Positions 54,247-64,000 of a stretch of DNA of 64,000 nucleotides are shown piece by piece (position 1 is the stretch's first letter; each line of letters opens with the position of its first letter). This DNA comes from Montanilutibacter psychrotolerans (GTDB taxonomy: Bacteria > Pseudomonadota > Gammaproteobacteria > Xanthomonadales > Xanthomonadaceae): assembly GCF_003719825.1 (NCBI RefSeq), contig NZ_RIBS01000004.1, positions 1 through 64,000 of the forward strand, in the 5' to 3' direction. The notes under the pieces are model-generated. The model saw only the letters and a program-made list of their open reading frames with translations. It had not been told where the DNA came from and did not search any database. The translations under genes and the position numbers were made by a program.

Positions 54247-54864
54247 TCACTGCTGGATCGTGATCACCGCGCACGCCACGCGCGCGCCGGCGTTGCCGGC
54301 CGGCTGGCTGCTGTAGTCGTCGGGTGCGGCGTGCACCACCAGCGCGCGTCCGGCGATGTCGTTGGCCGCGCCGCCGCCCAGGGTGACGCCTTCGGCATGC
54401 ACGTCCACGCGCGCGACGCCGTCGGCACTGGCGACGATGTTGTCCATGTCGCCGGCGTGGTGGGCACCGCCACCGACCTTGCCGTGCGTGGCCGCAGCCG
54501 GGTTGAAGTGGGCGCCGGCGCTGCTCGCGTCGGCCGCGCTGCAGTCGCCCTTCTCGTGGATGTGGATCGCGTGCGTGCTGCCCCTGCCCAAGCCGCCCAG
54601 CTCACCGCTCACGCGTACGCCGCCGGTCATCGGGGTGAGGCTGAGCTTGCCGCTGACCAGGCTGCCCGATGCCGGCGCGACCGTCGCGCTGGCCAGCTGG
54701 GCGGTGGACACGGAGGCGGCGCGGTAGTCCGCCGACGTTGGCCGCGACGGCGCGCTGCCGCAGGCGGTTGCCAGCATCGCCAGCAACGTCGATGCGACGG
54801 CGGCAGCCCGTGCGGGGTACCGCGGTCGGGTGGATGGGCGGTCAGGCAATCGATCGGTCTTCAT
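54247..54864 (-). CDS. sodC: Cu/Zn superoxide dismutase, lipoprotein
   Basis: 205 residues from MKTDRLPDRPSTRPRYPARA with GGAGG eight bases upstream. The signal ends in a lipobox (LATAC). Copper and zinc ligands are complete: HAIHIHEKGDC, AGAHFNP, HGKVGGGAHHAGDMDN and RALVVHA. Protects the periplasm from superoxide. The C-terminal second cysteine (RVACAVI) closes the usual disulfide. Confidence 0.95.
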   Translation of the reverse strand: MKTDRLPDRPSTRPRYPARAAAVASTLLAMLATACGSAPSRPTSADYRAASVSTAQLASATVAPASGSLVSGKLSLTPMTGGVRVSGELGGLGRGSTHAIHIHEKGDCSAADASSAGAHFNPAAATHGKVGGGAHHAGDMDNIVASADGVARVDVHAEGVTLGGGAANDIAGRALVVHAAPDDYSSQPAGNAGARVACAVITIQQ

Positions 54865-54983
54865 CGCGATCCTCCATTGATTTGCGAGCAACGATCAAGC
54901 TAACGCGTCGAAGCTTTGACGGCGGTGAACGACCGCGCGGCACCGGCAATACGCCCGATGCCGCACGGTGCGGACCGTGTTCG

Positions 54984-56411
<1,428 letters not shown>

Positions 56412-56674
56412 CGGCAGGTACGCGGCATCGGCTTGCGCGGCATCGGTCCGCGCGGCGGGGCCGTCACGACAGCGATGTTGGCTCGCGCCCGGCAGGGAAG
56501 AGGGCGAAGCGGATGCAGCATGGGCGAGCCTCGTGCGGTGCGGGTTCCGGTTGCCAGAGCTTAAGGTGCCCCCGCCTTCCCTGCAGGCCTGTGAAGCCGT
56601 GCGACCGCATCGGCGCGGTGCGTCTGGACCGGGCAGTGCGAACGCCGCCGGTGACAGCGCCACGCGGGCACGGC

Positions 56675-57739
56675 CTATCCGCCGCCGCGAGCAGCCTCGT
56701 CCGCCATGGGCAACAGCAGGGTGAACAGCGTGTGTCCCGGGCGTGAGCGGTAAGCCAGCGAGCCGCGGTGTTCGCGCGCGACCTGCTGCGCGAGCGCCAG
56801 GCCCAGGCCGCTGCCCTCGGCGCGACCGGACACCAGCGGCAGGAACACCTGCTCGGCCAGTTCCTCGGGCACGCCGCGGCCGTCGTCGACGATCTCCAGG
56901 CGCAACGCCACCGGGTGCAATTCGTCGCCGATGCGCACGCCGTGCTCGGCACGCGTGCGCAGGCTCACGTTGGCCGCGCCGGCCTCGATCGCGTTGCGCA
57001 CCAGGTTCCACACGGCCTGCACAAGGCGATCCGGGTCGCCGGAGAACTCCGGCAGGCTGGGGTCGTAGTCTCGCACCAGGCGCACCGCCCAGCCGGCTTC
57101 GCTCTCGGCCAGCCGCAGCACGCGTTCGAGCACCGCGTGGATGTTGGTCGGCTGGTGCGCGCGCGGTGGCGCGGGGGTCAGCAACTGGTCGAGCAGCGCG
57201 CCCAAGCGCGCCACCTCGTCTTCGATCAGGGTCATCAGCTCGCGCGAGTTGGCGTCGTCGCCGACCCGTCGCGCCAGCAGTTGCGCCGCGCCCTTCAGCC
57301 CGGCCAGCGGATTGCGCAGCTCGTGCGCCAGTCCCTTGAGCGAGGCCGACAACGCCGACGGCAGCAGCAGCGCCGGATCGTCGCCGGGAAACTCGTCGAC
57401 CGGGTGCGCCTCGACCAGCCACCCGCCACCGTCGCGCCGGCTCAGCCACAGGTCGGCGAAGTGCTCGCCACCGTCGGCGCCACGCAGGCGCGCACGGCGA
57501 AGGCGCAGTGGCGCCAGCGCGTCGTCCCCGTCCTGCAACGGCCGGGCGAGCACCTCGGCCAGCCGGCCGTTATCGCCGTCGAGCGCGGTCAGCGGCGAGC
57601 CCAGCAACCGCCGCGCGCTGATCCCCAGCCAATGCACGAACGCCGGATTGGCCCCGGTGAGCGTGCCCGCGCCATCGGTCCACGCCAGCGGCGTGGTCAG
57701 GCTGTCGAGGTCCGGTACGGCAGGCGGTTCGGGCGGCAT
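56675..57739 (-). CDS. ntrB: Nitrogen-sensing histidine kinase NtrB (NR-II)
   Basis: 354 residues from MPPEPPAVPDLDSLTTPLAW (an alternative start lies eight codons upstream). PAS-like N-terminal domain, the H-box SLKGLAHELRNPLAGLKGAA with phosphorylated histidine, the N-box WNLVRNAIEAG, and ATP lid VDDGRGVPEEL and GSGLGLALA. No transmembrane helices, as expected for NtrB, which is controlled by the PII protein GlnK. Gene order amtB, terminator, ntrB, ntrC. Confidence 0.93.
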   Translation of the reverse strand: MPPEPPAVPDLDSLTTPLAWTDGAGTLTGANPAFVHWLGISARRLLGSPLTALDGDNGRLAEVLARPLQDGDDALAPLRLRRARLRGADGGEHFADLWLSRRDGGGWLVEAHPVDEFPGDDPALLLPSALSASLKGLAHELRNPLAGLKGAAQLLARRVGDDANSRELMTLIEDEVARLGALLDQLLTPAPPRAHQPTNIHAVLERVLRLAESEAGWAVRLVRDYDPSLPEFSGDPDRLVQAVWNLVRNAIEAGAANVSLRTRAEHGVRIGDELHPVALRLEIVDDGRGVPEELAEQVFLPLVSGRAEGSGLGLALAQQVAREHRGSLAYRSRPGHTLFTLLLPMADEAARGGG

Positions 57740-57962
57740 GGCGCCATGGTAGGGCAAGGCCACCGGGAAACCGGCACGGTGACTCGCGCGTCACTCGCGT
57801 CGCCGCACGCCCGCCTCGAAACCGCCGCGCGGATCCCCAACGTGCCTACGCGCCAGAGGGCGTCGCGAATCGACGATCGGCGCATGACGCCTCGACAGTG
57901 GGGAATCCGGCGCAATGCCCTTCGGTTATTGCGCCCTACGTCTGCGACGTCCGCCGTCGACA

Positions 57963-57992
57963 AAAAAGTGGCCCGGATCGCTCCGGGCCAAA
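57963..57992 (-). terminator. Intrinsic terminator after amtB
   Basis: On the minus strand TGGCCCGGA, a short loop, TCCGGGCCA, then C and six T. It ends the glnK-amtB transcript ahead of ntrB. Confidence 0.9.
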
Positions 57993-58027
57993 CGAGATGA
58001 CGGGGGGAGGGGAATCCCGTTCTCGGC

Positions 58028-59443
58028 TCAACTCTCGTAGGCGGTTTCGCCGTGCGTGGTGATGTCCAGGCCTTCGCGTTCGCATTCGACGCTGACGCGC
58101 AGGCCGACCGTGGCGCGTGCGACCAGCATCGACAGCACCGACACCGTGCCAATCCACGCCACCGTCATGCCCACGCCAAGCGCCTGCAGGCCGAGCTGGG
58201 CCAGCATGTCGAAGTCCTCGCCGCCCTGGCCGCCCAGTGATGGCGCGTAGAACACGCCGGTCAACAGCGCGCCGACGATGCCGCCCACCGCATGCACGCC
58301 GAACACGTCCAGGCTGTCGTCGGCGCCGAGCAGGCGCTTGAGGCCGTTGACGCCCCACACGCACACCACGCCCGCCACCGCGCCGATCACCATCGCACCC
58401 AGCGGGCCGACCAGACCGGCCGCCGGCGTGATGCCAACCAGGCCGGCCACCGCACCCGATGCCACGCCCAGCACCGACGCCTTGCCCTTGACCAGCTTCT
58501 CCGCCAGGCCCCAGCTCAACACCGCCGCGGCGGTGGCCACCAGCGTGTTGATGAAGGCCAACGCGGCGCCGGCGTTGGCCTCGAGCGCCGAACCGGCGTT
58601 GAAGCCAAACCAGCCCACCCACAACAGCGACGCGCCGATGAAGGTGAAGGTCACGTTGTGCGGCTTGATCGCCTCGCGTCCGTAGCCGGTTCGCTTGCCG
58701 ATGAAGTACGCGCCCACCAGGCCGGCGACGCCGGCGTTGATGTGCACCACCGTGCCGCCGGCAAAATCGAGGGCCCCCTTCTCGAACAGGTAGCCGCCCG
58801 CGGCCCACACGATGTGCGCGATGGGCAGGTAGCCGAACGTGAACCACAGCACCACGAACACCAGCAACGCGGCGAATTTCACGCGCTCGGCAAACGCGCC
58901 GACGATCAGCGCGCCGGTGATGCCGGCGAACGTCGCCTGGAACGCGATGAACACGTACTCGGGAAGTTTCACGCCTTCGCTGAAGGTGTCGGCCAGCGAA
59001 TCGATGCCCACGCCGGCCAGGAACAACTTGTCGAAGCCGCCCAGCCACGCGCCGCCCCCTGCGAACGCCAGGCTGTAGCCGTAGGCAATCCACAGCACCA
59101 GCATCAGCGAGAACACCACCAGCACGTGCGCCAGCACCGACAGCACGTTCTTGCTGCGCACCATGCCGCCGTAGAACAGCGCCAAGCCCGGCACCGCCAT
59201 CATCAGCACCAGCAAGGTCGAGGTCAGCATCCACGCTACGTCGCCCTTGTCGACGCTGGCCTGGACCACCGGGGTCGCGGCTTGCGCGAGGTCCTGGGCG
59301 TGCGCCGGCATCGCCAGTGCCAGTACGGCGGACGCGGCAAGCACGATGCGCGCCGGCGCGCCGCTGGCAAGGCCGCGATTTGTTGCGTTCTTGGAGCCAG
59401 TCGCCCGTTCGCGCGGGCGGACAGAGGTTTCGAGGTTCGTCAT
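58028..59443 (-). CDS. amtB: Ammonium transporter AmtB
   Basis: 471 residues with signal peptide (AMPAHAQ) and eleven transmembrane helices. Conducts ammonium under nitrogen limitation. The family markers are LFYGGMVRSKNVLSV, FAGGTVVHINAGVAGLVG (first pore histidine), and DVFGVHAVGGIVGALLTG (second histidine). Lies 20 bases after glnK, the standard operon in which GlnK blocks the channel. Confidence 0.97.
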   Translation of the reverse strand: MTNLETSVRPRERATGSKNATNRGLASGAPARIVLAASAVLALAMPAHAQDLAQAATPVVQASVDKGDVAWMLTSTLLVLMMAVPGLALFYGGMVRSKNVLSVLAHVLVVFSLMLVLWIAYGYSLAFAGGGAWLGGFDKLFLAGVGIDSLADTFSEGVKLPEYVFIAFQATFAGITGALIVGAFAERVKFAALLVFVVLWFTFGYLPIAHIVWAAGGYLFEKGALDFAGGTVVHINAGVAGLVGAYFIGKRTGYGREAIKPHNVTFTFIGASLLWVGWFGFNAGSALEANAGAALAFINTLVATAAAVLSWGLAEKLVKGKASVLGVASGAVAGLVGITPAAGLVGPLGAMVIGAVAGVVCVWGVNGLKRLLGADDSLDVFGVHAVGGIVGALLTGVFYAPSLGGQGGEDFDMLAQLGLQALGVGMTVAWIGTVSVLSMLVARATVGLRVSVECEREGLDITTHGETAYES

Positions 59444-59462
59444 GTCGTTTCTCGCGTGAGGT

Positions 59463-60604
<1,142 letters not shown>

Positions 60605-60836
60605 AACGCAGGCTCCTCATACGTGGCGCCCCTCCCGGTTATGTCTTGTCTCCTGGTGCGCGGGCATGGCTTCGCCCGCGCTGCCGCGGTGCGGCCTGCC
60701 CAGGCAGGTCACGCCCGCGATTGCGTCTTTCCCTGTGCGCTTCTTTGTGCGCTCTTGTGGGTGTCTCTAGTTCTTGTAGTTGTTGCGGTGTTGCCGCTGG
60801 TGCGTCGCGGTACGGCTGCACAACTTGCCGTCGCAT

Positions 60837-60862
60837 CCCTTGCCGTCGCGCGACGGCAAGGG
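60837..60862. terminator. Perfect 26-bp palindrome downstream of glnA
   Basis: CCCTTGCCGTCGC and GCGACGGCAAGGG are exact complements without a spacer. It begins about 35 bases after the glnA stop. No T-run on either strand, but the location fits a transcript-end hairpin or stabiliser. A partial CTTGCCGTCGC copy lies just to the left at 60823. Confidence 0.6.
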
Positions 60863-60896
60863 AGCGGTGACGCGCGGTGCTCGTCGTACGCGCCAG

Positions 60897-62306
60897 TTAG
60901 ATCGCGTAGTACATCTGGTACTCGAGCGGGTGCGTGGCACCGCGGTACTTCTGCACTTCCTGCATCTTCAGGGTGATGTAGGCGTCGATGAAATCGTTGG
61001 TGAACACGCCGCCGGCGGTGAGGAACTCGCGATCCTTGTCGAGGGCTTCCAGCGCCTGGTCGAGGCCATGGCACACCGTCGGGATGTTCTTCTCTTCTTC
61101 CGGCGGCAGGTCGTACAGATCCTTGTCGCTCGGAGCACCCGGGTCGATCTGGTTCTTGATGCCGTCGAGGCCGGCCATCATCAGCGCCGAGAAGATCAGG
61201 TAGCCCGAGTTCATCGGATCCGGGAAGCGGAACTCGATGCGGCGCGCCTTCGGGTTGGACACGTACGGGATGCGGCACGAGGCCGAGCGGTTGCTCGCCG
61301 AGTAGGCCAGCATCACCGGCGCCTCATAGCCCGGCACCAGGCGCTTGTAGCTGTTGGTGGTGGAGTTGGCGAACGCGTTGATAGCGCGCGCGTGCTTGAA
61401 CACGCCGCCGATGTACCACAGCGCCATCTGCGACAGGCCGCCGTAGCCGTCGCCGGAGAACAGGTTCACGCCGCCCTTGGCCAGGCTCTGGTGCACGTGC
61501 ATGCCGCTGCCGTTGTCGCCGACGATCGGCTTGGGCATGAAGGTGGCGGTCTTGCCGTTGCGGTGCGCGACGTTCTTGACCACGTACTTCAGCATCTGCA
61601 GCTCGTCGCCCTTGCGGGTCAGCGAGTTGAACTTGGTGCCGATCTCGCACTGGCCGGCGTTGGCGACTTCGTGGTGGTGGACCTCGACCTCGATGCCGAT
61701 CTCTTCGAGCGTCTTGCACATCTCGGCACGGATGTCGTGCAGCGAGTCCAGCGGGGCCACCGGGAAGTAGCCGCCCTTGATGCCGGGACGGTAGCCGCTG
61801 TTGCCGCCTTCGTATTCACGGGCGGAGTTCCAGTGCGCTTCTTCCGAGTCGATGTGGAAGAAGGTGTGGCCCATCTCGTTGGCCCAGCGCACGCTGTCGA
61901 AGATGAAGAATTCCGGCTCCGGACCGAAGAAGGCCTGTTCGGCGATGCCGCTGGACTTCAGGAACGCCTCGGCGCGCTTGGCGATGCCGCGCGGGTCACG
62001 CTCGTAGGCCTGCATGGTGGCCGGATCGAGGATGTCGCAGGTCAGCACCAGGGTCGGGTCGGCGGTGAACGGGTCCAGGAACGCGGTGCCCGCGTCGGGC
62101 AGCAGCACCATGTCGGACTGGTGGATGCCCTTCCAGCCGCTGATCGAGCTGCCGTCGAACATCTTGCCGTCCTCGAACAGCGCCGGCTCGACGATCGACT
62201 TGGGGAAGGTCACGTGGTGCTGCACGCCGCGCATGTCGGTGAAGCGAAGATCGATGAACTCGACCTTGTGGTCCTTGATCATTTTTTCGACGTGTTCGAG
62301 CGACAT
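60897..62306 (-). CDS. glnA: Glutamine synthetase type I
   Basis: 469 residues from [57 protein letters not shown], and [17 protein letters not shown] contain metal- and ATP-binding residues; [11 protein letters not shown] holds the tyrosine that is adenylylated under nitrogen excess. Forms a dodecamer, assimilates ammonium. Upstream are a sigma-54 promoter and two NtrC sites, so nitrogen-regulated. Confidence 0.98.
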   Translation of the reverse strand: MSLEHVEKMIKDHKVEFIDLRFTDMRGVQHHVTFPKSIVEPALFEDGKMFDGSSISGWKGIHQSDMVLLPDAGTAFLDPFTADPTLVLTCDILDPATMQAYERDPRGIAKRAEAFLKSSGIAEQAFFGPEPEFFIFDSVRWANEMGHTFFHIDSEEAHWNSAREYEGGNSGYRPGIKGGYFPVAPLDSLHDIRAEMCKTLEEIGIEVEVHHHEVANAGQCEIGTKFNSLTRKGDELQMLKYVVKNVAHRNGKTATFMPKPIVGDNGSGMHVHQSLAKGGVNLFSGDGYGGLSQMALWYIGGVFKHARAINAFANSTTNSYKRLVPGYEAPVMLAYSASNRSASCRIPYVSNPKARRIEFRFPDPMNSGYLIFSALMMAGLDGIKNQIDPGAPSDKDLYDLPPEEEKNIPTVCHGLDQALEALDKDREFLTAGGVFTNDFIDAYITLKMQEVQKYRGATHPLEYQMYYAI

Positions 62307-62371
62307 GGCGGACTCCGATGGAATGACGGGGTAGGAAAAAGGGCGCGCATACGGTGGCGACATGGATATCC

Positions 62372-62389
62372 AAGCAGCTTCCGTGCCAA
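62372..62389 (-). promoter_or_regulatory. Sigma-54 promoter of glnA
   Basis: Minus strand TTGGCACGGAAGCTGCTT: GG and GC are ten bases apart, matching the -24/-12 consensus TGGCAC-N5-TTGC with a single mismatch. The transcription start would be about 55 bases ahead of the glnA ATG. NtrC sites lie 75-115 bases further upstream. Confidence 0.88.
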
Positions 62390-62449
62390 GCCGTTGCGCA
62401 GCCCAACACATTGATTTCACTAGGGCAGGGCGGAGGAAAACTCCGGATA

Positions 62450-62466
62450 TGCACCAACGTGGTGCA
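62450..62466. promoter_or_regulatory. NtrC binding site, proximal
   Basis: TGCACCAACGTGGTGCA, a perfect dyad matching the NtrC consensus TGCACC-N5-GGTGCA, located about 75 bases upstream of the sigma-54 promoter. Confidence 0.9.
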
Positions 62467-62480
62467 TCACGCCGCCGCTG

Positions 62481-62497
62481 TGCACCAATGTGGTGCA
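62481..62497. promoter_or_regulatory. NtrC binding site, distal
   Basis: TGCACCAATGTGGTGCA, dyad with arms identical to the proximal site; the centres are 31 bases apart, three helical turns, so two NtrC dimers can sit on the same face. Confidence 0.9.
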
Positions 62498-62753
62498 TAA
62501 CAGTGGGACGGGGCGCCGCTTCCCGATCCTGCCCGTGCAGACGGGGCCGAGACGGCCCGGCATCCGGACGTGACAACGTAGCGCGGACGACAACGCGCGG
62601 GCCTCGCTGCCCACCAGGCGGCGCCCGGCGGCTCCGTTGTCAGCGCGATCGGGAGCTGTGTCCGTCGTTGCCGCCACGTTGCGCGCTTGGCTCAGCGGCG
62701 CCGGCGCTTCATGCTTGCCGACTTCCTGGACCAGACCCCCGACGCCCCGCCCA

Positions 62754-63587
62754 ATGACCGATCTGCTCGCCGCGCTGCTGCTCGGCATCATCGAAGGCAT
62801 CACCGAGTTCCTGCCGATCTCCAGCACCGGTCACCTGCTCATTGCCGAGCGCTGGCTCGGGCATCGCAGCGACCTGTTCAACATCTCGATCCAGGCCGGC
62901 GCGATCCTGGCGGTGGTGCTGATCTACCGGCATCGCCTGTGGCAGCTTCTCCACGCGTTCCTGCGGCCAATCACGACCGAGCAGGTGTTCGGCCAGCAAC
63001 CACGCGACTACGCCTACAAGCTCATGGCCGCGTTCGGAACGACCGCGGTGCTGGGCGTGGTGGTCAAGAAGATGGGGTTCGAGCTGCCCGACACGGTGGC
63101 GCCGATCGCCTGGGCGCTGGTGCTGGGCGGCTTCTGGATGATCGCCGCGGAACACTTCGCGGCCAAGCACGCGGCCGCGATCGGCGAGCGCAGCACCGTC
63201 ACCTGGACGGTCGCCATCCTGGTGGGCGTCGCGCAGGTCGCCGCTGGCGTGTTCCCGGGTACGTCGCGCTCGGCCGCGACGATCTTCGTGGCGCTGCTGG
63301 CGGGCACCACCTGCCGCGCTGCGGCCACCGAGTTCGCCTTCCTGGTCGGCATCCCGACGATGTTCGCCGCCACCGCCTACGAAGTGTGGGACATCGCCGG
63401 CACCCCGGAAGCCGCGCACGAGGACTGGACCCAGCTGGCGGTGGCGTTCGTCGCCTCGGCGGTCACCGCGTTCGTGGCGGTGAAGTGGCTGCTGCACTAC
63501 ATCCAGCGCCACCGATTCACCGTGTTCGCGATCTACCGCTTCGTGCTGGGCGGCGCCCTGCTGTTGCTGGTGCCGGGCGAGGGTTGA
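62754..63587 (+). CDS. uppP: Undecaprenyl-diphosphatase UppP (BacA)
   Basis: 277 residues from MTDLLAALLLGIIEGITEFL. Eight membrane segments; EGITEFLPISSTGH and the second motif FPGTSRSAAT are the catalytic hallmarks. Recycles undecaprenyl pyrophosphate to the carrier used for cell wall and O-antigen synthesis and confers bacitracin tolerance. Diverges from glnA. Confidence 0.96.
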   Translation: MTDLLAALLLGIIEGITEFLPISSTGHLLIAERWLGHRSDLFNISIQAGAILAVVLIYRHRLWQLLHAFLRPITTEQVFGQQPRDYAYKLMAAFGTTAVLGVVVKKMGFELPDTVAPIAWALVLGGFWMIAAEHFAAKHAAAIGERSTVTWTVAILVGVAQVAAGVFPGTSRSAATIFVALLAGTTCRAAATEFAFLVGIPTMFAATAYEVWDIAGTPEAAHEDWTQLAVAFVASAVTAFVAVKWLLHYIQRHRFTVFAIYRFVLGGALLLLVPGEG

Positions 63588-63599
63588 TCGCCCGGCGGA

Positions 63600-64000
63600 T
63601 CAGGCCGGCTCGACTTCCACGTCGGCCGGCTCGCCCGCCTGCATGAGATCGAGCGACTCACTGGCCAGCGCCGCCTGCGCTTCGGCTGCCAGCGCCTCGT
63701 CCGCCGCATCCTGGTAGCGCTTGCGGTCCGGGCACTGCAGCTGCATGTAGTCGACGTCGAAATTCAGCCGTTCGACGAGGAAATCGACGAACGCGCGCAC
63801 CTTCGGCGATTGCACCTGGCCACGCGGGAACAGCGCGTTGAGGTCGAACTCCGGGCCGGTCCAACCGGCGAGGATGCGGCGCACGTAGTCCTGCGCGACG
63901 TACGGTTTGATCATGATGTCGCTGGCCAGCATCAGCCCTTCGCCGCACAGCAGTGCGCCGCGAAGCGCGGCGGGGTCGTTGGCGACGAACACCGGATCGA
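63600..64000 (-). CDS. LysR-family regulator, C-terminal part (partial)
   Basis: The frame is open to the right edge. The visible part (NDPAALRGALLCGEGLMLAS, then LNALFPRGQVQSPKVRAFVD and FLVERL) is the end of a LysR effector-binding domain, with an alanine- and glutamate-rich tail of about 40 residues that is unusual for the family. The DNA-binding domain lies outside the window, so target genes cannot be guessed. Convergent with uppP, 12 bases apart. Confidence 0.8.
   Translation of the reverse strand, partial: DPVFVANDPAALRGALLCGEGLMLASDIMIKPYVAQDYVRRILAGWTGPEFDLNALFPRGQVQSPKVRAFVDFLVERLNFDVDYMQLQCPDRKRYQDAADEALAAEAQAALASESLDLMQAGEPADVEVEPA

Overview
The window is about 67% GC, almost fully coding, and reads as chromosome of a Xanthomonadaceae gammaproteobacterium, most likely Lysobacter or a close relative. 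The clues are an OleA that closely resembles the Xanthomonas campestris enzyme, three tandem Ax21-family outer-membrane proteins, and conserved housekeeping blocks (rhodanese-secB-gpsA, hemD-hemX-hemY, glnA/glnK-amtB/ntrBC). The species call is inference.

1-29 kb is a type VI secretion (T6SS) effector island plus part of the apparatus. From the left: the C-terminal part of a VgrG with a peptidoglycan-binding tail, its probable peptidoglycan-targeting effector and a lipoprotein that is probably the immunity protein; on the minus strand a Tli4-like immunity protein, a Tle4-like lipase and its own VgrG with a transthyretin-like tail; then a Tle1-type phospholipase preceded by an array of DUF3304 immunity lipoproteins (two near-identical copies, one broken copy interrupted by another lipoprotein gene, one divergent copy) and a DUF4123 adaptor. 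tssA follows on the plus strand, then about 650 bp of tandem 163-169 bp repeats, then a minus-strand block: OmpA-like protein, tagF, tssM, a Tla3-like membrane protein, two related small exported proteins, a PAAR protein with a C-terminal HExxH domain, and an M15 peptidoglycan peptidase. Sheath, Hcp, ClpV, baseplate and TssJKL genes are not here, so the rest of the machine lies outside the window.

29-36 kb holds oleA, an M16 protease, a short-chain dehydrogenase and trmL. 36-40.4 kb is a low-GC run of small, mostly unknown minus-strand genes separated by sequences that look like integron attC sites, so probably a cassette array without its integrase. 40.7-43 kb holds the three Ax21 genes, each with its own terminator. 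43-52 kb is housekeeping: gpsA, secB, a rhodanese, hemD/X/Y and a thiolase. 52.4-53.5 kb is a small accessory patch with a third member of the PAAR-linked family and a ParD antitoxin next to a truncated ParE toxin. 54-62.5 kb is nitrogen control: ntrC, ntrB, amtB, glnK, a TorF-like porin and glnA, with two NtrC sites and a sigma-54 promoter in front of glnA. uppP and the end of a LysR regulator close the window.

The main theme is antibacterial competition. Each secreted toxin sits beside its carrier (VgrG or PAAR) and a cognate or orphan immunity gene, and the locus shows clear scars of duplication and recombination: a displaced tssA fragment, a broken immunity copy and tandem immunity copies.
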